64,000 nucleotides of DNA from Anaerolineales bacterium (GCA_019454165.1 CP075367.1:1652805-1716804); one strand, 5' to 3'; numbered from the stretch's first letter, positions 8,423-15,609 are shown. Numbers and translations are program-made. The notes: a model not told the origin generated them from the letters alone.

Positions 8423-9361
8423 ATGCAAATGATACAGATCGGGCCTGGCGGCCCCAAAGTAGCGCCGATCGGCATGGGCACCTGGGCCTGGGGCGACAAC
8501 CTGTTCTGGTCGTACGGGCGCGAGTACGGCGAGGACGACCTGCGGGCCGCGTACGACACCAGCCTGGAAGCCGGCGTCACCTTCTTCGATACTGCCGAGA
8601 TCTACGGCACTGGGCGGTCTGAGGCGCTGCTGGGCCGCTTTGCCGCCGCCAACACCGAAGAGCATATCGTCGCCTCGAAGTTCTTTCCGTACCCGTGGCG
8701 GGTGCTGCGCGGCAGCCTGCGGCAGGCGCTGGCCGGCAGCCTGCGGCGACTGGGCTTGCCCAGCCTGCAGCTGTACCAGATTCATTGGCCCTTCCCGCCG
8801 CGCAGCTTCGGTACCTGGCTGCACGCCATGGCGGATGCGGTGGAGGCCGGCCTGCTTAAGCAGATCGGCGTATCCAACTTTGGGCCGCGCCAAACCGAGA
8901 AAGCGATCCAGGTGCTGGAGAGCCGCGGGCAGCGGCTGGCCAGCAACCAGATCTCATATAGTTTGCTGGCCCGTAACGCCGAGCGCAACGGCCTGCTGCA
9001 ACTGTGCCGAGACCACGACATCACTGTGATCGCCTACAGCCCGCTGGCGCAAGGCTTGCTGACCGGCAAGTACACTCGGCAGCAGCCCCCGCCCGACCTG
9101 GCGCGGCGGGTGATGAACGGCGGCAAGCTCAGCCGGCTGGGGCCACTGCTGGTCGAGATGCAGCGCATCGCCACCCTGCACGGCGACAAACCTGTATCGC
9201 AAGTGGCGCTGAACTGGTGCGTGGCAAAGGGCACGCTGGCCATCCCGGGCGCCAAGAACGCCAAACAGGCCGGACTGAACGCGGGTGCGTTGAGCTGGAG
9301 CTTGAACGAAGAAGAAGTGGGACGGCTGGATGAGCTGTCTGCCACGGCGGTGTGGGGCTGA
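8423..9361 (+). CDS. Aldo/keto reductase
   Basis: 312-residue (alpha/beta)8-barrel NADPH-dependent oxidoreductase. The catalytic tetrad is complete: Asp56 in FFDTAEIYG, Tyr61, Lys86 in ASKFFPY and His121 in YQIHWP. Late P-G-A-K-N-A-K-Q marks the cofactor-phosphate loop. The type resembles the AKR5/AKR11 or YajO-like general carbonyl reductases, and the substrate cannot be told. ATG 8423 has AGAGG upstream. The stop TGA overlaps the next start by one base (TGATG), so it is coupled to the split-barrel protein downstream. Confidence 0.92.
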   Translation: MQMIQIGPGGPKVAPIGMGTWAWGDNLFWSYGREYGEDDLRAAYDTSLEAGVTFFDTAEIYGTGRSEALLGRFAAANTEEHIVASKFFPYPWRVLRGSLRQALAGSLRRLGLPSLQLYQIHWPFPPRSFGTWLHAMADAVEAGLLKQIGVSNFGPRQTEKAIQVLESRGQRLASNQISYSLLARNAERNGLLQLCRDHDITVIAYSPLAQGLLTGKYTRQQPPPDLARRVMNGGKLSRLGPLLVEMQRIATLHGDKPVSQVALNWCVAKGTLAIPGAKNAKQAGLNAGALSWSLNEEEVGRLDELSATAVWG

Positions 9362-9798
9362 TGCGCTGGGCTGACTTTGCGGCCAGCGCACCGGAGCTGG
9401 CCGCCTTCGGTGCGGAGCGATTAGGCAGCGCGGTGGCATACATCGCCACGGTGACGGCGGACGGAATGCCGCGGGTGCATCCGGTGACCCCGATCCTCGG
9501 CGACGAGCTGTACCTGTTCATGGAACCCAATTCCCCCAAGGGCAAAGACCTGCAACGCGGCAGCGCCTACAGCCTGCACTGCGGCGTGGCCGACTCCAGC
9601 GGCGGCCAAGGCGAATTCTACGTGCGCGGGCACGGCCGCCTGGTGCAAGACCCGGCCGAACGGGCTGCCGCGACTGCGGCGGCCAGCTATGCCCCGGCGG
9701 AGCGCTATATCCTGTTCGCGCTCTCGGTGGAGTTCGCCTTCATGAACGTGTATACGGAGAACGAGCCGATCCGGCGGCGCTGGCAAGCCGGCGCTTAG
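9361..9798 (+). CDS. Pyridoxamine 5'-phosphate oxidase-like flavin split-barrel protein
   Basis: 145 residues with the PNPOx-like fold: A-Y-I-A-T-V-T-A-D-G-M-P-R-V-H-P-V at 26-42, D-E-L-Y-L-F-M near 50, K-G-K-D-L-Q-R, then F-Y-V-R-G-H-G-R. These proteins bind FMN or F420 and reduce small molecules; the specific substrate is unknown. The first base of the ATG overlaps the aldo/keto reductase stop. The TAG stop overlaps the TAA of the convergent DUF4032/Usp gene by three bases, so no terminator separates them. Confidence 0.8.
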   Translation: MRWADFAASAPELAAFGAERLGSAVAYIATVTADGMPRVHPVTPILGDELYLFMEPNSPKGKDLQRGSAYSLHCGVADSSGGQGEFYVRGHGRLVQDPAERAAATAAASYAPAERYILFALSVEFAFMNVYTENEPIRRRWQAGA

Positions 9799-11507
9799 TT
9801 GCACACCCAGATGGCGCCGCGGTATTCACGCAGGACCACATCCAGGTTGCTGCCGCGCATCACTTCTATTAGCCCGCTCTGGGCATAGCCCCCCATCAAT
9901 ACGAAATCGCAGCCGCGCTCAGCGGCCACATCCAGAATGGCCTGGGCGGCGCGGCCGCGCCGTTGCTCATAATCTGCAAGGATGCCGCGGGCCAGCAGGT
10001 AATTCTTGGCGCCGGTCTGCGAGAGCGTGGGCCGTAGGCTGCGCTCGAACGAGGTCAGCACGGTGAGCTGGATGCCCCAGCGTCGCACCAGGTAGGCGGC
10101 CAGGTATAGCGCCTGGCGCGCCTTGCGGCTGCCGTCGTAGGCGAGCAGCGCGTGTTTGAGCTCGGTCTTGGCGGGCACGACCAGCACCGGCCGTGGGCTG
10201 CGTTGCAGGAAGGCGCGCAAGCCGGAGAGCAGCCGCTCAAGCGGGCGCGTGCCGGGCGGGTGCTTGAGATGCAGCACCACCAGATCGCTCCAATGGCTGC
10301 GGGCCTCCACACGGCGGTGAATGTTGCCCTGCTCCAGCACCAGGCTGCCGGGTAGGCCGGCGGCGGCCACGCGGCGCTCGAACTCGCTGCGCAGGTTATG
10401 CACCTGCTGCTCGTCTGCGCCGGATGCCGGCTGCACATGCACGCCGCGCAACTCGCTGTGCTCGTGCTGGGCGACCAGCAGAGCTACATCGAGCGCGGTC
10501 CAGCTGGCATCCTCACCGCTGAGGGGCACCAGTAGGCGCGGGAAGAGCGTCTCGCCCTCCTCCAGGTCATCGCGCTGCAGACGCCACTCGGTCGGCCGCG
10601 GGGCGGCCGGCAGCCGCATCCAGCGGCCAAGCCAGCGCCGCACGCGGCCACTAAAGCGGCGCGGGCTGCCCTCCAGGCGGTTCCAGGCGTGGGCGGCCGC
10701 CTCGGCAATCCCCAGGTTCCAACCCAGTTCTTTTTCCAGCGTGGAGCGGTGTTTCATTAGCCACAGGTACATGTCCGCCTCGGTGCGCTGCGGAAAATCA
10801 CGCAGCAGGCCAATCTGGCGGATGGCGTGAATGGCGGGCACATAGACTTCATCGGCCCAGTGGGCAGCCGCATCCGCCAGGCTGACCTCGCCGCCCTGCT
10901 GCTCGCCCATGTAGTAGCGGTGCACGGCGATGTGCTCGCGCAGTTCGTTGATGCGGCCGGGGATGGTGACGCGAAAATCCACATCCGGGCGGGTGTCGGC
11001 CAGCCCGGTATCCTGCAGGAAGTTGTGCAGCTCAGTCTTGATGATGAGGTCTTCAATGTCATCGTCAGGCGAGATGGCTACGCGAGTCGGAATCTCGGTG
11101 ACGTAGGCTTCGATGGTCTTGGCGCCGACCTCGCGCGCCACCGAGACGCGGTGGTGGCCATCCATCACAAAGTAGATCTCGCCGATCTTGTAGACCTCGA
11201 TCGGCGGCAAGCCCTGGCCTTCCATGGCCAGGCGCACCCGCGCCCAGCGGCCGCCCTGGCTGGCCTGGCGCGGCAGGAACTGGCGGTTGAAATCCTCGTA
11301 GCGGCCGACGCTGCCAACGATGGCATCCAGCGGGATCTCGTGCAGGCCGCGCGGCAGCTGGCTGGCGCCGCCCAGCATCTTGCGCACATCGTCAAAGCGC
11401 AGCAGGTCATCGGCGCGGCTGCCGCCCAGGCGCGCCAGCGCCTGGCGCAACGCGGCGCGGCCGCGGGCACGCTTGAAGTCGTTCATGGCCGAGGAATAGT
11501 TGTTCAC
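9795..11507 (-). CDS. ParB-like/DUF4032 protein with C-terminal universal-stress domains
   Basis: 570 residues. Residues about 55-135 look ParB/Srx-like, with MDGHHRVSVA at 115-124. Residues about 190-285 match DUF4032, with L-L-R-D-F-P-Q-R-T-E-A-D-M-Y-L-W-L. The C-terminal 240 residues form two Usp-like alpha/beta units: R-L-L-V-P-L-S-G-E-D-A-S and later H-A-L-L-A-Y-D-G-S-R-K-A, ending in a G-G-Y-A-Q-S-G-type nucleotide loop. GTG 11507 is chosen because GGAG lies 8 nt upstream and the start overlaps the metallophosphoesterase stop (GTGA); ATG 11486 is the alternative. A nucleotide-sensing role is inference. Confidence 0.75.
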   Translation of the reverse strand: MNNYSSAMNDFKRARGRAALRQALARLGGSRADDLLRFDDVRKMLGGASQLPRGLHEIPLDAIVGSVGRYEDFNRQFLPRQASQGGRWARVRLAMEGQGLPPIEVYKIGEIYFVMDGHHRVSVAREVGAKTIEAYVTEIPTRVAISPDDDIEDLIIKTELHNFLQDTGLADTRPDVDFRVTIPGRINELREHIAVHRYYMGEQQGGEVSLADAAAHWADEVYVPAIHAIRQIGLLRDFPQRTEADMYLWLMKHRSTLEKELGWNLGIAEAAAHAWNRLEGSPRRFSGRVRRWLGRWMRLPAAPRPTEWRLQRDDLEEGETLFPRLLVPLSGEDASWTALDVALLVAQHEHSELRGVHVQPASGADEQQVHNLRSEFERRVAAAGLPGSLVLEQGNIHRRVEARSHWSDLVVLHLKHPPGTRPLERLLSGLRAFLQRSPRPVLVVPAKTELKHALLAYDGSRKARQALYLAAYLVRRWGIQLTVLTSFERSLRPTLSQTGAKNYLLARGILADYEQRRGRAAQAILDVAAERGCDFVLMGGYAQSGLIEVMRGSNLDVVLREYRGAIWVCN

Positions 11508-12130
11508 GGCGTCAGCTCCAGCTCCTGATAGCCGTAGGCGTTGACGACCTGGGTGCGCTCGAACTGGACGATGGCCGGCTCATTGCGATCATACAGGTGA
11601 ATGTGGCCGTGCAGGTGGTACTTGGGCTTGAAGGTGCGCAACAGCCAGCGGAAGGCTTTGAAGCCGCGGTGGGCCGTGTCGGGGCGATCGCTAACATCCC
11701 AAGCCGGAGCGTGGGTGACCAGCACATCGAGGGCGCGGCCGAAGCGCAGGCGGTTGTAGAGCAGGCGCGGCAGCATGGCGAGCACCATGAGCCACATCTC
11801 GCCCTGCGTGTACATGAAGGGGCCGCGGCGGTAGCGCAGGCTGCCTTCGAAGCCGGCCAGGATCAGCCCGTTGTGGTGGATGAGCTTGCGGTGCAGGTCG
11901 ATGGCGCCCCAGGGAGCCTCACGCGCCTCGCTCTGGGAGTATTCGACGTTGGGAGCATGGTTACCGCGCACGAAGAAGACCGGCTTGCCGAGCGTATCCA
12001 CCAGAAACTCGAGGTAGTAGTACGGCAGGTCTCCGCAACCGATGACGAGGTCCACCGCGCCGAAGCGCTGGGCGACGGCTGGGGTGTAGACGAAGTCGAG
12101 CACCTGGTCACTGAGGGCGAGGACGCGCAT
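11504..12130 (-). CDS. Calcineurin-like metallophosphoesterase
   Basis: 208 residues with the metallophosphoesterase motifs G-C-G-D-L-P near 32, V-R-G-N-H-A-P near 54 (GNH), T-H-A-P near 140 and H-G-H-I-H near 175. The first motif, normally D-x-H, reads A-L-S-D-Q here, so one metal ligand appears to be Gln instead of His. It may be a phosphodiesterase of the YfcE/cyclic-nucleotide type; the substrate is unknown. The ATG has a -10-like TATATT at 12143-12138, seven bases upstream, and no SD, which suggests a leaderless mRNA. It is coupled by a 4-nt overlap to the Usp fusion gene. Confidence 0.82.
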   Translation of the reverse strand: MRVLALSDQVLDFVYTPAVAQRFGAVDLVIGCGDLPYYYLEFLVDTLGKPVFFVRGNHAPNVEYSQSEAREAPWGAIDLHRKLIHHNGLILAGFEGSLRYRRGPFMYTQGEMWLMVLAMLPRLLYNRLRFGRALDVLVTHAPAWDVSDRPDTAHRGFKAFRWLLRTFKPKYHLHGHIHLYDRNEPAIVQFERTQVVNAYGYQELELTP

Positions 12131-12205
12131 GTGAACGAATATAACACCCCGCCCCTGTTCCTCTCCTCGCTGTGCTCGGCTCGGAATGCTAACGGGCCGT
12201 ATTTT

Positions 12206-12396
12206 GTCATTCCGACGAGGCCGTAAGGCCGAGGAGGAATCCGTTTGTGGGATTGTTTAAGCGCAGCTCCGTCTGATTGAGCACAGGATGCCAACCTATA
12301 AAGGACTCGGCATAGGGTACGGCCTTATTCAGATATGTGAGCGTACATAGCGGCTCTTAACGGATTCCTCCCTCGCTGCGCTCGGTTCGGAATGAC
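12206..12396. repeat. MITE-like dispersed element, type A
   Basis: The ends are terminal inverted repeats of the form GTCATTCCGA and GTTCGGAATGAC, with subterminal GAGGAGGAATCCGTT mirrored by AACGGATTCCTCC. The 191-bp body carries no frame. The same ends bound three units at 36361-37004, and a related half copy is at 14065-14113. Confidence 0.75.
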
Positions 12397-12421
12397 AAGG
12401 CTTATCGCCATACACAAACCC

Positions 12422-12471
12422 GTCATTGCGAGCCACAGGCCGCTGTGCGGCCTGTGCGCGTGGCAATCTGG
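12422..12471. repeat. Short palindromic element, type B
   Basis: Begins GTCATTGCGAGC and ends GTGGCAATC, with an internal CACAGGCCGC/GCGGCCTGTG stem. It resembles the second component of the 36.4-37.1 kb array. Confidence 0.6.
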
Positions 12472-12501
12472 TTTTTTCCCGCCTTGCCCAGCGGCTCTGA
12501 A

Positions 12502-12545
12502 TTGACATTCGCTGTCAAGGCAAGTAGACTGCATAGAGAGCAGTC
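12502..12545 (+). promoter_or_regulatory. arsR promoter with two perfect inverted-repeat operators
   Basis: The -35 TTGACA (12502-12507) and -10 TAGACT (12525-12530) are 17 bp apart. The -35 is half of a perfect inverted repeat TTGACA-5-TGTCAA (12502-12518). The -10 overlaps a second one, GACTGC-7-GCAGTC (12527-12545). Bound repressor would cover both hexamers, so autoregulation by the adjacent ArsR protein is likely. Confidence 0.75.
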
Positions 12546-12548
12546 AAT

Positions 12549-12869
12549 ATGAAGACCAAGAGCATGGACCCCGTAGCGTTTGCCAAAGTGCTGGCTGACC
12601 CCACCCGCCAGCAGATCATGCAAAGCTGCTGCTGCGAGTGGAAGAATGTCAACGAGATCGTGAAGACGGTGAAGGTGAGCCAGCCCACGGTTTCGCACCA
12701 TTTGGCGCTGCTGCGCGAGGCCGAGCTGGTACAGGTGCGCGAAGAAGGCAAGAACACCTACTACACGCTGAATCAAGAGAAGGTGGCGATGTGCTGCGGC
12801 CAACTGATCAGCACCTTTGCCCCCGAGAGCAAGGTCGCCGAGCAACTGCAGGCTGCGCCAACCAAGTAG
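12549..12869 (+). CDS. ArsR/SmtB-family metalloid-responsive repressor
   Basis: 106-residue winged-helix regulator. D-P-T-R-Q-Q-I-M starts near residue 18, the recognition helix V-S-Q-P-T-V-S-H-H-L-A-L-L-R at 43-56 is canonical, and the wing G-K-N-T-Y-Y-T-L follows. Cys27, Cys28 and Cys29 sit where the alpha-3 ELCVCDL site lies in classical ArsR, and a further Cys82-Cys83 pair is near the C-terminus. As(III), Sb(III) or a soft metal is therefore the probable ligand, and binding would release the DNA. No arsenic pump or reductase gene lies nearby. The adjacent genes are a cysteine-rich peptide and a VOC dioxygenase. Confidence 0.9.
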   Translation: MKTKSMDPVAFAKVLADPTRQQIMQSCCCEWKNVNEIVKTVKVSQPTVSHHLALLREAELVQVREEGKNTYYTLNQEKVAMCCGQLISTFAPESKVAEQLQAAPTK

Positions 12870-12919
12870 CGGGCGACCGGCTGCCAACTGCCAGCCAGCC
12901 GCCCGCCGTGCAGCGCTGG

Positions 12920-12991
12920 CTAGCAGCAGCCAGTGCCGCCGCAGCAACAGCCGCTTTCCAATACGCTCAACTGCTCATCAGGTGTGAACAT
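12920..12991 (-). CDS. Cysteine-rich 23-residue peptide (possible metal or metalloid binding)
   Basis: Unrecognised. The start ATG 12991 follows GGAAAGGAG with a 5-nt spacer, the best ribosome-binding site in this region. The product is 23 residues: a short acidic N-terminus (MFTPDEQLSVLES) and a Cys/Gly tail with three adjacent Cys, a four-residue gap (GGTG) and two more Cys at the end. It has its own promoter: TTGACA at 13070-13065, 17 bp, TATGCT at 13047-13042. It is convergent with arsR and divergent from the VOC dioxygenase. Closely spaced Cys pairs suit As(III), Cu(I), Zn or Hg binding. This is inference; the gene is too short for ordinary gene callers. Confidence 0.6.
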   Translation of the reverse strand: MFTPDEQLSVLESGCCCGGTGCC

Positions 12992-13015
12992 TTCATCTCC
13001 TTTCCAAAGAAGGTG

Positions 13016-13070
13016 CATATAGACGGCCATCTATGTAATAAAGCATAATTGGCCGCCGTCTATATGTCAA
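13016..13070. promoter_or_regulatory. Divergent promoter with repeated ATAGAyGGC operator half-sites
   Basis: CATATAGACGGC (13016-13027) is mirrored perfectly by GCCGTCTATATG (13055-13066), and a near-palindrome ATAGACGGCCATCTAT spans 13019-13034. This gives three copies of one half-site. They surround the minus-strand promoter of the cysteine-rich peptide and a possible plus-strand -10 CATAAT (13044-13049) for the VOC gene. The half-site differs from the arsR inverted repeats, so the regulator may not be ArsR. Confidence 0.65.
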
Positions 13071-14005
13071 GAACTATGAGCGACTTCAAAATCCACCCCG
13101 ATACCCAGATCGCCCACGTTGAGCTGCAGGTGGCTGACCTGGCGCGCATGACCGCCTTCTACAGCGGGCTGATGGGCTTCCAAGTCATCGACTCGGCGGA
13201 CGGGCGCGTGCGCCTCTCGGCGAACGGCCAGCTGCCCGCCCTGCTGACCCTGACCGAGCGCAAAGGTGCACGCCTGCAGCCGCAGGCGCGCACAGGCCTG
13301 TACCACACCGCCTTCCGCTTCACCGGCCGCGGGCCGCTGGCGACGACGCTGCTGCGCATCGTCTCGGCCGGCTGGCCGCTGCAAGGCGCGTCAGACCACC
13401 TGGTGAGCGAGGCGATCTACCTGGGCGACCCCGAGAACAACGGCATCGAGATCTACCGTGACCGCCCGCCTGCCCAATGGCCGCGCCTGGGCGATGGTTC
13501 GCTGGAAATGGCCAACGCCCCGCTCGACCTGCACAAGCTGATCGAAGAAGCCGACCAGCAGGCGGCGCAAGCCGGCATCATTGACGCGGGTACGGATATT
13601 GGCCATATGCACTTGCAAGTGTCGAACACGGCCACCACGGCCGCTTTCTACAACAACTTGTTGGGCATGGACATCATTGTGAACTGGCCCAGCGCCATCT
13701 TCCTGAGCGCGGGCGGCTATCACCACCACCTGGGCGCCAACACCTGGCACAGCCAGAACGCCCCGCGCCGCGAGGAAGATATGACTGGCCTGCGCTCGTA
13801 CGCTTACCGCATCCCAGACGAAGCGGGCTGGCTGGCGGTGCTGCAGCGCGTGCAGAACGCGCAGTACCAGCACGCCGCCATGGAGCGCGACGGACAGCCG
13901 GGCGTCGCAGTTGCAGATCAGGACGGCAACCCGGTGGAGCTGCTGGGGCCGGACACCGCCGCAGTGCGCGCCGCGCTGGCGGAGCTGCAAGCGGGCGTGG
14001 CGTAG
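13064..14005 (+). CDS. Two-domain VOC dioxygenase/glyoxalase (catechol 2,3-dioxygenase CatE-like)
   Basis: 313 residues from ATG 13064, or 309 from ATG 13076; neither has a good SD. Two vicinal-oxygen-chelate modules are evident. The first opens I-A-H-V-E-L-Q-V-A-D-L near 14. The second opens I-G-H-M-H-L-Q-V-S-N near 180, followed by G-G-Y-H-H-H-L-G-A-N-T-W near 225. The latter block is typical of Bacillus CatE-type ring-cleaving dioxygenases, which open catechol or hydroquinone rings with Fe(II) or Mn(II). Alternatives are a glyoxalase or another VOC enzyme. It sits behind the divergent operator region. Confidence 0.82.
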   Translation: MSRTMSDFKIHPDTQIAHVELQVADLARMTAFYSGLMGFQVIDSADGRVRLSANGQLPALLTLTERKGARLQPQARTGLYHTAFRFTGRGPLATTLLRIVSAGWPLQGASDHLVSEAIYLGDPENNGIEIYRDRPPAQWPRLGDGSLEMANAPLDLHKLIEEADQQAAQAGIIDAGTDIGHMHLQVSNTATTAAFYNNLLGMDIIVNWPSAIFLSAGGYHHHLGANTWHSQNAPRREEDMTGLRSYAYRIPDEAGWLAVLQRVQNAQYQHAAMERDGQPGVAVADQDGNPVELLGPDTAAVRAALAELQAGVA

Positions 14006-14155
14006 CGGCCCCGCACACCCTAATAGGGCGTGCGGCATTTGTTCAGATGCGAAAGCGCACAAATTGGCTCATAACGGATTCCTCCTCGCTTCGCTCGTTC
14101 GGATTGACAAGGCGGGCACGCTTCCAGTTCTTATATAACGCATACATCGCCCTGC
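14006..14155. other. Intergenic region with a half type-A repeat
   Basis: Contains a segment (about 14040-14113) closely similar to 12320-12400, including AACGGATTCCTCC and a decayed GTTCGGATTGAC end. No gene is seen before the ssrA promoter. Confidence 0.6.
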
Positions 14156-14161
14156 TATAAT
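14156..14161 (+). promoter_or_regulatory. ssrA promoter -10
   Basis: A perfect TATAAT lies 12 nt before the mature tmRNA 5' end. The upstream -35 is weak. Confidence 0.6.
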
Positions 14162-14173
14162 CTGGGCCTGCAT

Positions 14174-14554
14174 GGGGATGACTGGCTTCGACGATTGAGG
14201 CTGGGTCTGAACTGCGAGCCGAGAGGCGCCGACCTCGTTAACTCAGCGCAAACCTTAAGTGCCAACCGCACTGACTACGCAGCTCTCCCGCTCGCCGCGT
14301 AATACCGGCTAGCTAAGAACTGTCCAACTCCTCGTGAGTTGCGTCTGCCCCGCCCTCTCCTCGGCTGGGTGGGAACAGGCGAGACAATGCCGAGGTGCTG
14401 TGCACGAAGCCGTGACGTGCGCTTAAGACAAAGCGGATGGCTGCGGGGACCCCCTTGTCTGTTGTGGGTCCCGCCGCGACAAAACAACCGACTACGCTCG
14501 TAGACGTTCAGAACTCTAATCTTTCGGACGCGGGTTCGATTCCCGCCATCTCCA
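14174..14554 (+). ncRNA. ssrA: Transfer-messenger RNA (tmRNA)
   Basis: The 5' end GGGGATGACTGGCTTCGAC and 3' end GCGGGTTCGATTCCCGCCATCTCCA pair as a 7-bp acceptor stem (one G-U) with a T arm, the hallmarks of one-piece tmRNA. With SmpB it rescues stalled ribosomes and tags the nascent peptide for proteolysis. The tag reading frame starts at GCC 14261 and ends at TAA 14300-14302, encoding ANRTDYAALPLAA. The C-terminal L-A-A is the usual protease signal. The terminal CCA is not encoded (ACTC follows). A length of about 381 nt is typical. Confidence 0.97.
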
Positions 14555-14561
14555 CTCCTCA

Positions 14562-14603
14562 ATGAGACGAGCGCACCACAGATCTGTGGTGCGCTTGTCT
14601 CAT
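14562..14603 (+). terminator. Long perfect hairpin after ssrA
   Basis: A stem of about 19 bp (ATGAGACgAGCGCACCACA paired with its complement, one G-U) closes on a GATC loop. There is no T-run, so it may be a processing or 3'-end stabilising structure rather than a classical intrinsic terminator. The lipoprotein -10 TATAAT (14605-14610) follows directly. Confidence 0.65.
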
Positions 14604-14643
14604 ATATAATGCAGCGCAAGGGAAGATACCCCGAGGAGATGAG

Positions 14644-15528
14644 ATGAAACCCCGAATTGCATCACTTATCATCATTGCCGCATTGCTGCTGGCTGGGTGC
14701 GCCCCCAGCAATGGCACAGACGACGCGGTCGTTGCCACGCTGGTGGCAGCTGCGCTGCAGACCAGCGAGGCCGCCAACCCGCCGGTACTTGAAACCGTGG
14801 GACCGCAGTTGGGCTATGTGGAGGGCTCGACCTGCTACCCCTCGTCGTTCATCCCAGAGATGACGGTGTTCCTGCAAAAAGCCGGCGCGCCTGAACCGGT
14901 GCAGGTGCCGATCGCCCTGAACCAGATGTCGTTCTCGGCTGAGCTGGAGCCTGGCAGCTACACGGCCTACGCCTGGCTGCCCGATTTCAGCTTCGGCGGC
15001 AGCTACTCACACGCAGTGGCGTGCGGGCTCAGCGTGGATTGCACTGACCACTCGCTGGTCAGCTTTGATGTGGTGGCCGGTGAGCTGACCGAAGGCATCG
15101 CCGTGTGCGATTGGTATGGCCAGCCGGGTGATGTGCCCTACCCGCCCGGCGCAGAGCCGCCCGCCCAGGAGTCGAACGACCCGGGCAGCATCTCCGGCAG
15201 CCTGAGCTACCCGAGCAGCTTCATCCCGGGCCAGACCATCGTGGCCTGGAGCCTGGCCAACCCGGGCAACTATTACTATGTGACCACCAGCGACGGCACC
15301 AGCTTCTACCAGATCAGCAACCTGCCGCCGGGTGATTACCAGGTGGTGGCTTACACCAACGGCATGGCGGGCGGCTACAGCCAGTTCGTGCCGTGCGGGC
15401 TGAGCGTGAACTGCAGTGACCACAGCCTGATCGTGGTGACGGTGACCAGTGGCCAGGAGACCGGCGGCGTGAACCCGCAGGACTGGTACGCACCTGACGG
15501 CGCCTTCCCGGCCAACCCGGTGCCATAG
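14644..15528 (+). CDS. Secreted lipoprotein with a tandemly duplicated beta-rich domain
   Basis: 294 residues. The signal peptide ends in a lipobox LLLAGC with the lipidated Cys at residue 19, so the mature protein is membrane-anchored outside the cytoplasm. Two homologous units of about 110 residues follow, near 57-170 and 182-290. Each starts with a Y-P-S-S-F-I-P strand, has a G-x-Y-x-x-x-A-Y turn, then C-G-L-S-V-(D/N)-C-(T/S)-D-H-S-L, and closes with D-W-Y. The conserved Cys pair may form a disulfide. No known family is recognised. ATG 14644 follows a GAGGAG site. Its own terminator lies downstream. Confidence 0.8.
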   Translation: MKPRIASLIIIAALLLAGCAPSNGTDDAVVATLVAAALQTSEAANPPVLETVGPQLGYVEGSTCYPSSFIPEMTVFLQKAGAPEPVQVPIALNQMSFSAELEPGSYTAYAWLPDFSFGGSYSHAVACGLSVDCTDHSLVSFDVVAGELTEGIAVCDWYGQPGDVPYPPGAEPPAQESNDPGSISGSLSYPSSFIPGQTIVAWSLANPGNYYYVTTSDGTSFYQISNLPPGDYQVVAYTNGMAGGYSQFVPCGLSVNCSDHSLIVVTVTSGQETGGVNPQDWYAPDGAFPANPVP

Positions 15529-15540
15529 CCGCAACGAACG

Positions 15541-15587
15541 CACAACAAAAAAGCCTGCGCAATGCGCAGGCTTTTTTTGTTGTGCGC
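15541..15587 (+). terminator. Intrinsic terminator of the lipoprotein gene
   Basis: AAAAAAGCCTGCGCA pairs with TGCGCAGGCTTTTTTT. The outer CACAAC/GTTGTG extends the stem further. Confidence 0.92.
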
Positions 15588-15609
15588 GAACGCGAGTATC
15601 ATCCCCTGC

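Larger units (their letters stand above)
12131..12501. other. Intergenic region with repeat elements, no gene seen
   Basis: About 370 bp hold one complete long palindromic element (12206-12396) and a shorter one (12422-12471). No start-supported reading frame was found in it. Confidence 0.7.

Noticed and set aside
13064..14005. ArsI (C-As lyase) for the VOC gene
   Set aside because: ArsI is about half this length; the protein has two VOC modules and the G-G-Y-H-H-H block of CatE-type dioxygenases.
14520..14554. A separate tRNA gene at the T-arm-like sequence
   Set aside because: The T arm and acceptor belong to ssrA; no D or anticodon arm is present nearby.
15562..15609. ATG start inside the terminator for the second DUF1801 gene
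   Set aside because: The ATG is part of the hairpin of the preceding lipoprotein terminator; GTG 15610 fits the -10 position.
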